Shown here piece after piece: positions 25,578 to 32,839 of a stretch of DNA of 64,000 nucleotides. The position numbers and the translations under genes are program-made. The notes below the pieces were generated by a model that saw nothing but the letters and a program-made list of their open reading frames with translations, was not told the origin of the DNA and made no database searches. How positions within the stretch are numbered: position 1 is the stretch's first letter; each line of letters starts with the position of its first letter. Source of the DNA: Streptomyces harbinensis (GTDB taxonomy: Bacteria > Actinomycetota > Actinomycetes > Streptomycetales > Streptomycetaceae); the NCBI RefSeq assembly GCF_900116145.1, contig NZ_FPAB01000003.1:307926-371925 (forward strand), given 5' to 3'.

Positions 25578-27096
25578 GCCCGGCCCCCGGCCCCTGAGCG
25601 GCGCCGGGGCCGGACCGGTCCGGGTTCTGGACCGCCGTCAGCACCCCCGACTCCGTACGCGCCCCCCGCGCCAGCCGGTCGCGGGCCGCCGCGTGCTGCA
25701 CCGCGCGGTGCCCCAGCTCCTCCGGGGTGAACCGGATCGGTGCGATCGGCGTCGGCGCGTCCCGGGGTGTGAACCGCACCGGCAGCCGGTCCAGGTGCCG
25801 GGACCAGGTGGAGGCGGACCAGGTCAGCTCGTCCGCCTCGATCGTCATGTGGATGTCCGGCAGCCGGTACAGCAGCGCCTCGATCGCCGACCCCGTGATG
25901 GCCCGCCCGATGTCCGCGCCGGGACACTCGTGGGCGCCACTGGTGAACGACAGGTGCGAGCGGTTGCCGTACATCATCGTCCCCGGCGCGGGCCGCACCA
26001 CCGGGTCCACGTTGCCGGCCGAGAGGGCCAGCAGCATGGCGTCGCCCTTCTTGATGTGCTGCCCGCCCAGCTCCATGTCGAACATCGCGAACCCGCCGGG
26101 GCAGACCGCGATCGGCGGCTCGTCCCACAGCACCTGTTCGACCGCCGCCGGCAGCGTCATCCGCCCGCCGTGCAGCGACCCGCGGAACCGGGGGTGGGTG
26201 AAGACCACGCGCAGCGTGTTGACGATGAGGTTGGTGGTGGTCTCGTTGGCGGACACCAGCACCAGCCGCAGGTGGTGCAGCACTTCCTCGTCGGTGAGCC
26301 GGGCCGGGTGCTCGATCAGCCAGCTGGCCAGGTCGGGGCCCGGCGCCTCGTGCTTGGCCGCCACCAGCTCCCGCAGCCGCCGCTGGATGAACTGGTCGGC
26401 CGTCACCGCCTTCTCGGTGCCGATCAGCAGCTGCCGGGCCGCCTCGGTCATCGGCGGGCCGTCCTCCTCGTCGAGCCCGGCCAGCCGCCCCATCACCCGC
26501 ATCGGCAGCAGCTGCGCGTACTGGCTCAGCAGCTCGGCCTCGCCCGCGTCCACGAACTCGTTGATCAGATGGTTGGCGTACCGGGCGACCAGCCGGCGGA
26601 TCGCCCGCCGGTCGAACCGCTCCAGCGACTCGTTGACCGCCCCGCGCAGCCGGTGGTGCACCGCGCCGTCCTGGTGGGTGGCGTCCGGGCCCCAGGCCAG
26701 CACCGGGGCGATCGGGTCGTGCGGGCCCACCACCCCGTTCTGCCAGTCCCGCCAGTTGCGGCCGTCCCGGCTGTAGCGGCGCGGATGCCGGCACACCTCC
26801 AGGATCTCGTGGTAGCCGAGGACCAGCCACGCCGGTACGTCACCCTCCAGCAGCACCGGCGCCACCGGCCCGTGGTCGGCACGCAGCCGCTCGTACAGCC
26901 CGACCGGGTCCGCCGACGCCTCCGGCCCGAACAGCCGGGTCACCCCGCCGGGCCCGTACGGACCGACCGGCTGCGCCGGGCCGGAGACCGCCGGGCCCGC
27001 CGCACCGCCGGAGCCGCCCGCGTGGGCCGGGCAGCCGGGCGGTGGCTGCCCACCCGGCGTCCGGAAACCTGACGCGTCGGCAGCGGGCCCGCTCAT
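25531..27096 (-). CDS. Cytochrome P450, CYP157-like, conservon-linked (no ExxR motif)
   Basis: The protein is 521 residues from ATG 27096, long for a bacterial P450 because of a Gly/Pro-rich N-terminus (about 1-50) and a C-terminal tail of about 60 residues. The heme-ligand loop is FTSGAHEC391PG and the I-helix is SANETTTN (282-289). In the K-helix, where P450s have ExxR, it reads AVE320QVLW324. An EQxLW K-helix is the published peculiarity of the CYP157 family of Streptomyces, in which Cys is the only invariant residue. It overlaps cvnD by ATGA, so it is the last gene of the conservon. Its natural substrate and activity are unknown. Confidence 0.9.
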   Translation of the reverse strand: MSGPAADASGFRTPGGQPPPGCPAHAGGSGGAAGPAVSGPAQPVGPYGPGGVTRLFGPEASADPVGLYERLRADHGPVAPVLLEGDVPAWLVLGYHEILEVCRHPRRYSRDGRNWRDWQNGVVGPHDPIAPVLAWGPDATHQDGAVHHRLRGAVNESLERFDRRAIRRLVARYANHLINEFVDAGEAELLSQYAQLLPMRVMGRLAGLDEEDGPPMTEAARQLLIGTEKAVTADQFIQRRLRELVAAKHEAPGPDLASWLIEHPARLTDEEVLHHLRLVLVSANETTTNLIVNTLRVVFTHPRFRGSLHGGRMTLPAAVEQVLWDEPPIAVCPGGFAMFDMELGGQHIKKGDAMLLALSAGNVDPVVRPAPGTMMYGNRSHLSFTSGAHECPGADIGRAITGSAIEALLYRLPDIHMTIEADELTWSASTWSRHLDRLPVRFTPRDAPTPIAPIRFTPEELGHRAVQHAAARDRLARGARTESGVLTAVQNPDRSGPGAAQGPGAGLRDGRRSWWNRLWGR

Positions 27097-27722
27097 CGTG
27101 TGACCTCCGAGGGTGCTTGGGTGGCATTCGTGTACAGATAACGCATCAGGGTCAGCAGGACGTCGCGGCTGGACTCCAGCATCCGGGCGTCGCAGTTGAC
27201 CAGCGGGACGTCCTCGCCCAGGTCGAGCGCGGAGCGCAGCGCCGCCACCGAGTGCAGCGGCGCGTCGGGGAAGTTGTTGACGGCCACGACGAAGGGCACG
27301 TTGCCGGCCTCCAGCCGGTCCATCGCCTGGAAACTGTCCTCCAGCCGCCGGGTGTCCACCAGCACGACCGCGCCCAGCGCCCCCTCGATCACGCCGTTCC
27401 ACAGGAACCAGAACCGCTGCTGCCCCGGGGTGCCGAACAGGTAGAGCACCAGTTGCTGATTGAGGGTGATCCGGCCGAAGTCCATGGCCACGGTCGTGTC
27501 CGTCTTGTGCTCCACCCCGCGCAGCGAGTCGACGCCGACACTGTTGCGGGTCATGGTCTCCTCGGTGGTCAGCGGGCGGATCTCGCTCACCGAGCCGACC
27601 ATCGTGGTCTTGCCGACGCCGAAGCCGCCGACGATCACCACCTTGACGGACTTCTCCGTCGAGGCGGGCAGCAGATCCTCCGGCCGTGGGCCCAGGGAGA
27701 GGTCAGAGCCGTTGTAGTCCAT
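27093..27722 (-). CDS. cvnD: Conservon GTPase (CvnD, ATP/GTP-binding protein)
   Basis: This 209-residue Ras-like GTPase has P-loop GGFGVGKTTMVG, switch residues in RPLTTEETMTRNSVGVD, and the G3 region YLFGTPGQQRFWFLW (G-T-P-G-Q-Q instead of DxxG). VVAVNNFPD corresponds to NKxD, with Asn-Asn-Phe replacing the usual Lys. CvnD proteins act as the molecular switch of conservon complexes with CvnA-C at the membrane. It overlaps cvnC by 20 bases and the P450 gene by four bases, so all are translated from one mRNA. Confidence 0.92.
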   Translation of the reverse strand: MDYNGSDLSLGPRPEDLLPASTEKSVKVVIVGGFGVGKTTMVGSVSEIRPLTTEETMTRNSVGVDSLRGVEHKTDTTVAMDFGRITLNQQLVLYLFGTPGQQRFWFLWNGVIEGALGAVVLVDTRRLEDSFQAMDRLEAGNVPFVVAVNNFPDAPLHSVAALRSALDLGEDVPLVNCDARMLESSRDVLLTLMRYLYTNATQAPSEVTR

Positions 27723-28101
27723 CGATCAAAGCCTTCAGGGTGTCGATATCGGGATCCGTCGCGGAGCGCTGCGGCATCGCGCTTCTCGCTTCCCTGACCT
27801 CCACGTGGGAATTGGCCACCAGATCCGCCAGCAGCACATTGACCGCGCTGAACGGCAGATCGATGTACGCGGAGATCTCGGCCACGGACAGGGGGTTGCC
27901 GCACATCCGCAGAATGGCCGCCTGCTCGGGATGCATACCGGAGGAGGGAGCGGACCGGGACACGACCAGCGTGACCAGATCCAGGACTAAGTGATCCTCC
28001 TTGCCCTCACTGCGCCCGCCGGTGATGACATACAGCGGTACGGGGGCCTCGTCCTCCTGGCCGTCCGCCCCGCCGCTGCCGTCCCGCCGTTTCCGGCTCA
28101 T
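27703..28101 (-). CDS. cvnC: Conservon DUF742 protein (CvnC)
   Basis: From ATG 28101 this 132-residue protein has a charged N-terminus followed by the DUF742 core: VPLYVITGGR, DLVTLVVSR, LSVAEISAYIDLPFSAVNVLL (a winged-helix-like segment) and the tail DPDIDTLKALIDGLQRL. DUF742 proteins interact with CvnB and CvnD in the S. coelicolor conservon model; here the gene sits in the usual third position. Overlaps with cvnB (four bases) and cvnD (20 bases) indicate coupling. Confidence 0.92.
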   Translation of the reverse strand: MSRKRRDGSGGADGQEDEAPVPLYVITGGRSEGKEDHLVLDLVTLVVSRSAPSSGMHPEQAAILRMCGNPLSVAEISAYIDLPFSAVNVLLADLVANSHVEVREARSAMPQRSATDPDIDTLKALIDGLQRL

Positions 28102-28520
28102 GGCGCCGCCTGTTCGGGCGCGCGCACCGCACTGGACAGATGCTCTCCCAGCCGCAGCACGAGGTCCCGCATCCGCTGGCTGACCATGGTGGCGCTCACC
28201 TCGGCGCTCGCGGTGACCGCGAGATAGGAGCGGGAGCCGGCCGACATCAGATAGAAGAAGCCGCCGGTCAGCTCCAGCACCACCATTCGTACGTCGTTCT
28301 CCTCGTCGGGGAATTCCATCGCCACGGACTGCGCCAGGCTCTTGAGGCCGGAGCCGGCGGCGGCCAGCCGCTCCCCGGCATCCCGGTCGTCGCCGTGCTG
28401 AGCCATGCACAGTCCGTCTGCGGACAGCAGGACGATGTGCCCGATTCCGGGCACGGAGGACGCCAGGTCCTTCAGCATCCAGTCCATGTTCATCAGCCGC
28501 TGTGTCACGTGCTCTACCAC
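28098..28520 (-). CDS. cvnB: Conservon roadblock/LC7 protein (CvnB)
   Basis: This 140-residue protein has the roadblock/LC7 fold: MDWMLKDLASSVPGIGHIVLLSADGLCMA, an alpha/beta repeat with GGFFYLMSAGSRSYLAVTASAEV. Roadblock proteins act as GTPase partners, here for CvnD. The GTG at 28520 is used as start; an in-frame ATG at 28488 (MNMDW) would lose ten residues. It is directly downstream of cvnA with a 12-bp gap and overlaps cvnC by four bases. Confidence 0.92.
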   Translation of the reverse strand: MVEHVTQRLMNMDWMLKDLASSVPGIGHIVLLSADGLCMAQHGDDRDAGERLAAAGSGLKSLAQSVAMEFPDEENDVRMVVLELTGGFFYLMSAGSRSYLAVTASAEVSATMVSQRMRDLVLRLGEHLSSAVRAPEQAAP

Positions 28521-28532
28521 CTGTTACACCCT

Positions 28533-30050
28533 TTACTTCCGGAGGTCGTTGCCGGTCGGCTGATCGGCGGAGGAATGGTCCGTACCACTGGGGTGCCCGC
28601 CGTCGGCCGCCGCGAGCCCGGCGAAGAAGTCGGAGACCCACAGGCCCGACTCCACCCGGCGGGCGGTCTTGCCGCCCGCCCGGTCGGCGCTCTCACCCGC
28701 GTCGCCCGCGGGCGGCGGGGCGGCTCCCCGCCCCGGCTGCGGCTGCCGCGCGGCCTGCGCGGCGGCGGCGCGCCGGGGGTTGTCGAACGCGCGGTTGCGG
28801 TGCCGCTGGGGCAGGCCGTTCTCATTGCGCTCGTACGCGATCTCTTCGTCCTCGTCGACCGGGCGGGCGAGCCCCGGAGCCATCACCGGGTGCGGCTTGG
28901 GACGCATCCCGGGGATCGGGTACTTGGGCTCGGGCAGCTGGGTCAGCAGTTCCTGCGGCACGAAGACGACCGCGCGCACCCCGTTCCCGGTGGAGGGGCG
29001 CAGCGTCAGCCGCAGCCCGAACCGGTTGGACAGGATGGAGGCGACGCGCAGGCCGACCCGGGCGGTCTCGCCGAGGTCGGAGAGGTCGAGGCCGTCGGCG
29101 GCCTGCTTCATCAGGAACTCGGCGTGCTTGCGGGACTCCTCGGTGAGCCCCATCCCCTTGTCCTCGATGGAGATCTCGACGCCGGCGGCGACCTCCTCGG
29201 TGTTCATCACCACGGAGGTGCTGGGCGGGGAGTAGCGGCAGGCGTTGTCCAGCAGCTCGGCCAGGACGAGGATGACGGACTCGGCCGCCGGGCCGACCAC
29301 CGCGATCTCGGCGACGTGGTGCTGCTCGACGCGCAGGTACTCCTGGATGGGGGCGCTGCCGGCCCGCATCACGTCGTAGAGGGAGATCGGCCGCTGCCAG
29401 CGCCGCATCGGGGCGCCGCCGCCGAGGACGGCGAGTGAGGTGGCGAACCGGCCGGTCACGTTGATGCCGTGCTCCAGATGCATCAGGTCGCCCAGGATCT
29501 CCGGGCCGCCGTGCCGGTACTGCATCTTGTTGATGTCGTCCTGGAGCCGGTGGATCTCGGACTGGATGCGGCAGGAGATGTTGACGATGGCGCGGTTCGC
29601 GGAGTCCTTGGCGTGCTCGCGTTCCTGGACGGCGACGCCGGACTTGAACAGCGCGGTGTAGTAGGAGGCGCCGATCTCCGGGTCGCTGGAGAGCTCGCTG
29701 TGGTCGCGGGGTGTCACCTCGGAGGGCGAGGCGCCGTCCTGCACCTTGTCGAGGACCACCGGGAAGATCTTCCAGGCGAGGTGGTGGGCCTCCTTGCGCC
29801 GGGCCGCCCGCTCGGTGGCCAGCTGCTCCTTGAGCGCGGCGAGCGCCAGTCCGCGGCGCGCCGCCTCCGCGGAGAGCGCGGCCACCAGGATCATGGCCAC
29901 CACCGCGCACCAGGCCACCGCCGCCCGCTGCTCGCCGCCCACCAGCAGCAGGGCGGCGACGGCGCCGACGGCGGTCAGCGCCGGCGGCACGATCCACGCT
30001 CCCGGACGCGGGGGGCGCTCACTCCGCTGTAATGAACCTGCTCGCACCAT
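28533..30050 (-). CDS. cvnA: Conservon sensor kinase-like membrane protein (CvnA)
   Basis: From ATG 30050 the protein is 505 residues. It has two membrane helices (about 20-60), a coiled region, a nitrate/DHp-like helical bundle and a GHKL ATPase domain with N-box ELLDNACRYSPPS, G1 EDKGMGL and G2-like ETARVGLRVAS. The C-terminus is a disordered Pro/Gly-rich tail ending GLWVSDFFAGLAAADG. It lacks a clear phospho-acceptor His motif, as reported for CvnA proteins, so it is a signalling platform rather than a classical kinase. An IS5-family element lies 125 bp upstream, which may alter its promoter; the frame is open into the IS end. Confidence 0.9.
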   Translation of the reverse strand: MVRAGSLQRSERPPRPGAWIVPPALTAVGAVAALLLVGGEQRAAVAWCAVVAMILVAALSAEAARRGLALAALKEQLATERAARRKEAHHLAWKIFPVVLDKVQDGASPSEVTPRDHSELSSDPEIGASYYTALFKSGVAVQEREHAKDSANRAIVNISCRIQSEIHRLQDDINKMQYRHGGPEILGDLMHLEHGINVTGRFATSLAVLGGGAPMRRWQRPISLYDVMRAGSAPIQEYLRVEQHHVAEIAVVGPAAESVILVLAELLDNACRYSPPSTSVVMNTEEVAAGVEISIEDKGMGLTEESRKHAEFLMKQAADGLDLSDLGETARVGLRVASILSNRFGLRLTLRPSTGNGVRAVVFVPQELLTQLPEPKYPIPGMRPKPHPVMAPGLARPVDEDEEIAYERNENGLPQRHRNRAFDNPRRAAAAQAARQPQPGRGAAPPPAGDAGESADRAGGKTARRVESGLWVSDFFAGLAAADGGHPSGTDHSSADQPTGNDLRK

Positions 30051-30214
30051 GGGCTTCCTCACTAGCGTTGCGATGGACAGTGGTGATGGACAGAGGGCTG
30101 CGGTTGCGGATGAGGAGGGGGTATGCCTCTGACATACGTGCGTCCGCTCGCGGGCAGCGGCAACCCAGCCGCGACTAGGGCGTTTCTTTCGGATCACCGG
30201 ATCGTTGGTCTGGT

Positions 30215-30607
30215 GTGTCGTTGACTGATGCCCAGTGGGCGAGGATCGAGCCGTTGCTGCCGGATCGGACTCCGAAGCGGGGAGGGCGGTGGCGTGATCA
30301 CCGTCTGGTGATCGACGCGATCGCGTTCAAGTACCGCACCGGCACGCCGTGGATGGACCTGCCCGAACACTTCGGGTCGTGGAAGGGCGTCCACAACCGA
30401 CTGCGGAAGTGGGCCGCCGACGGCACGTGGGAGAAGGTCTTCACCGCCCTGCTCGCCCGGGCCGACGCCGAAGGCGACCTCGACTGGGTCGTCGCCGTCG
30501 ACTCCACCATCGTCCGTGCCCACCAGCACGCCGCCGGAGCCCGTAAAAAGGGGCCCCGGCCGGCGAGCCGGATCATCATGCCCTCGGACGGTCCCGCGGC
30601 GGGCTGA
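30215..30607 (+). CDS. IS5-family transposase, OrfA part
   Basis: The 130-residue product starts MSLTDAQWARIEPLLPDRTP and runs through FKYRTGTPWMDLPEHFGSW to VVAVDSTIVRAHQHAAGARKK. This is the N-terminal, helix-turn-helix and first catalytic Asp (DST) portion of IS5-type transposases. Beyond the AAAAAG at 30545-30550 the frame loses similarity and stops at 30607. In family members the protein continues in the -1 frame from that point, so OrfA alone is probably the frameshift-free product. Confidence 0.9.
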   Translation: MSLTDAQWARIEPLLPDRTPKRGGRWRDHRLVIDAIAFKYRTGTPWMDLPEHFGSWKGVHNRLRKWAADGTWEKVFTALLARADAEGDLDWVVAVDSTIVRAHQHAAGARKKGPRPASRIIMPSDGPAAG

Positions 30608-31059
30608 CCACCAAGATCCACCTCGCCGCAGACGGCCACTGCCGCCCGTTGGCCTTCGTCATCACCCCCGGCCAAGCCGGTGATGCACCCGCGTTTCCCC
30701 GGGTCATGTCCCGCTTACGGGTGCCCCGGCCGATCGGCAGGCCCAGGACCACACCGGAAGTGGTCCTGGCCGACAAGGCGTATTCGTCCCGCGCGATCCG
30801 CAGCCACCTGCGGCAGCGTGGGATCCGGACGGTGATTCCCCAGCCAGCCGACCAGGCCGCGAACCGCAAACGGCGCGGCAGGCTGGGCGGCCGCCCGCCG
30901 GCCCTCGACCGCGAGGCATACAAGCAGCGGAACACGGTCGAACGCTGCATCAACAAGCTCAAGCAATGGCGCGGCCTGGCCACCCGCTACGACAAGACCG
31001 CAACCAGCTACCTCGCCGGACTCCACCTCGCCGCCATCTTCATCTGGTCGGCGAGATGA
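30547..31059 (+). CDS. IS5-family transposase, OrfB part (read by -1 frameshift)
   Basis: From AAAAAG at 30545-30550 the -1 frame gives KGAPAGEPDHHALGRSRGGL, then TTKIHLAADGHCRPLAFVIT, then PEVVLADKAYSSRAIRSHLR with the second catalytic Asp, and RNTVERCINKLKQWRGLATRYDK (the Y-x2-R-x3-E-x6-K signature) before the stop at 31059. Joined with OrfA, this makes a full transposase of about 280 residues. T-AAA-AAG is a classical slippery heptamer, so programmed -1 frameshifting is likely and the element may be active. Confidence 0.85.
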   Translation, partial: KGAPAGEPDHHALGRSRGGLTTKIHLAADGHCRPLAFVITPGQAGDAPAFPRVMSRLRVPRPIGRPRTTPEVVLADKAYSSRAIRSHLRQRGIRTVIPQPADQAANRKRRGRLGGRPPALDREAYKQRNTVERCINKLKQWRGLATRYDKTATSYLAGLHLAAIFIWSAR

Positions 31060-31078
31060 TCCGGAAGAAACGCCCTAG

Positions 31079-31477
31079 CTGTAGTGGCCGCAACTCGCTA
31101 TGTGACAGGGAGAGTACGGGGCCGCAAGCCCCCGGCGCAGCGAGTTCGGAAAACGTCCCCCGAACGAGTCCGTGAGCGGGGGCGCGCACGGGCGTGACAA
31201 GCCGATGAACTGCGCGGATGCGCCGGGGCGCGTGCTGAAACACGCCCCGCACATGCATGGCCAAAGCTCATCGGACGGCTGGCCGGTTCGGATTGCCCCC
31301 GGCAAACTCCACCGGCAGGACACCGCCGCCACCGCGCCCCCCGGCCGCCTTCACCGGCCGTCCCCGGTCCGCTGCCGCACCGGCAATGCCACCGAAACCG
31401 GCGAGCGTGATACTGGAGGGCGACGGATGAGCTTCCGTGCGCCAGAATGAGCGTTGTGACCTGCGAGGATGGTGGCC
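31079..31477 (+). other. Gene-free region between IS element and glnA2
   Basis: About 400 bp without a credible gene. Short frames exist but have no coding bias or family features. It should hold the glnA2 promoter and, before the IS inserted, part of the divergent cvnA promoter region. I see no clear GlnR box with 11-bp periodicity here. Confidence 0.6.
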
Positions 31478-32839
31478 ATGGATAAGCAGCAGGAGTTCGT
31501 GCTCCGTACCCTGGAGGAGCGTGACATCCGGTTCGTCCGGCTGTGGTTCACCGACGTGCTGGGCTTCCTCAAGTCCGTCGCCGTCGCCCCGGCCGAACTC
31601 GAACAGGCATTTGACGAAGGGATCGGCTTCGACGGCTCCGCGATCGAGGGCTTCGCCCGCGTCCACGAGTCCGACATGATCGCCAAACCCGCGCCCAGCA
31701 CCTTCCAGGTCCTGCCCTGGCGCGCCGAATCCCCCGGCACCGCCCGCATGTACTGCGACATCCTGATGCCGGACGGCTCACCCTCCTACGCCGACCCCCG
31801 CTACGTCCTCAAGCGCGCCCTCGCCAAGAGCTCCGACCTCGGCTTCACCTTCTACACCCACCCCGAGATCGAGTTCTTCCTCCTCAAGGACAAGCCGGTG
31901 GACGGCACCCGCCCCACCCCCGCCGACAACTCCGGCTACTTCGACCACACCCCGCAGAACGTCGGCATGGACTTCCGCCGCCAGGCCATCTCCATGCTCG
32001 AATCCATGGGCATCTCCGTGGAGTTCTCCCACCACGAGGGCGCCCCCGGCCAGCAGGAGATCGACCTGCGCTACGCCGACGCCCTCTCCACCGCCGACAA
32101 CATCATGACCTTCCGGCTCGTCATGAAGCAGGTCGCCCTCGAACAGGGCGTGCACGCCACCTTCATGCCCAAGCCGTTCTCCGAATACCCCGGCTCCGGC
32201 ATGCACACCCACCTCTCCCTCTTCGAAGGCGACCGCAACGCCTTCCACGAGACCGGCGCCGAATACCAGCTCTCCAAGATCGGCCGCTCCTTCATCGCCG
32301 GACTCCTGCGGCACGCCGGCGAGATCTCCGCCGTCACCAACCAGTGGGTCAACTCCTACAAGCGCATCTGGGGCGGCACCCAGCGCACCGCCGGCGCCGG
32401 CGGCGAGGCACCCAGCTACATCTGCTGGGGCCACAACAACCGCTCCGCGCTCATCCGCGTCCCCATGTACAAGCCCGGCAAGACCGGCTCCACCCGCGTC
32501 GAGGTCCGCTCCCTCGACTCCGGCGCCAACCCCTACCTCGCCTACGCCCTGCTGCTGGCCGCCGGCCTCAAGGGCGTCGAGGAAGGGTACGAACTGCCGC
32601 CCGGCGCCGAGGACGACGTATGGGCCCTCACCGACCGCGAACGCCGCGCCCTGGGCATCGAACCCCTCCCGCAGAACCTCGGCGAGGCCATCAACCTCAT
32701 GCAGCACAGCGAACTCGTCGCCGAAACCCTCGGCGAGCACGTCTTCGACTTCTTCCTGCGCAACAAGCGCCAGGAATGGGAGGAGTACCGCTCCGAGGTC
32801 ACCGCCTTCGAGCTGCGCAAAAACCTCCCGGTCCTGTGA
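31478..32839 (+). CDS. glnA2: GS-like enzyme GlnA2 (probable gamma-glutamylpolyamine synthetase)
   Basis: The 453-residue protein has the GS fold motifs FDGSAIEGFARVHESDM, HPEIEFFLL (metal Glu), HHEGAPGQQEIDLRY, GSGMHTHLSLF and RVEVRSLDSGANPYLAYALL. At the site where GlnA has the adenylylated Tyr399 (DLYELAPEE), this protein has Trp382 (DDVWAL), so it should not be adenylylated by GlnE. The S. coelicolor homologue SCO2241 (GlnA2) has been described as a gamma-glutamylpolyamine synthetase, so polyamine use is likely. ATG 31478 has GAGG nine bases upstream. It overlaps glnE by GTGA. Confidence 0.92.
   Translation: MDKQQEFVLRTLEERDIRFVRLWFTDVLGFLKSVAVAPAELEQAFDEGIGFDGSAIEGFARVHESDMIAKPAPSTFQVLPWRAESPGTARMYCDILMPDGSPSYADPRYVLKRALAKSSDLGFTFYTHPEIEFFLLKDKPVDGTRPTPADNSGYFDHTPQNVGMDFRRQAISMLESMGISVEFSHHEGAPGQQEIDLRYADALSTADNIMTFRLVMKQVALEQGVHATFMPKPFSEYPGSGMHTHLSLFEGDRNAFHETGAEYQLSKIGRSFIAGLLRHAGEISAVTNQWVNSYKRIWGGTQRTAGAGGEAPSYICWGHNNRSALIRVPMYKPGKTGSTRVEVRSLDSGANPYLAYALLLAAGLKGVEEGYELPPGAEDDVWALTDRERRALGIEPLPQNLGEAINLMQHSELVAETLGEHVFDFFLRNKRQEWEEYRSEVTAFELRKNLPVL

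Larger units (their letters stand above)
30179..31074 (+). mobile_element. IS5-family insertion sequence (about 0.9 kb), flanked by CTAG
   Basis: Terminal inverted repeats of 18 bp (30179-30196 and 31057-31074, one mismatch: TTTCGGATCA against TTCCGGATCA) bound the element. CTAG follows or precedes each end (30175-30178 and 31075-31078) and fits a 4-bp or smaller target duplication. Inside is a split transposase typical of the IS427-type branch of IS5. The insertion lies 125 bp upstream of cvnA and about 400 bp upstream of glnA2. Confidence 0.9.

Noticed and set aside
30547..31059. Transposase regarded as a broken pseudogene
   Set aside because: Frames join at a T-AAA-AAG slippery site with no other defects, so programmed frameshifting is a better explanation.
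31172..31450. Short forward frame between IS and glnA2
   Set aside because: No ribosome site, no family features and no coding pattern different from background.
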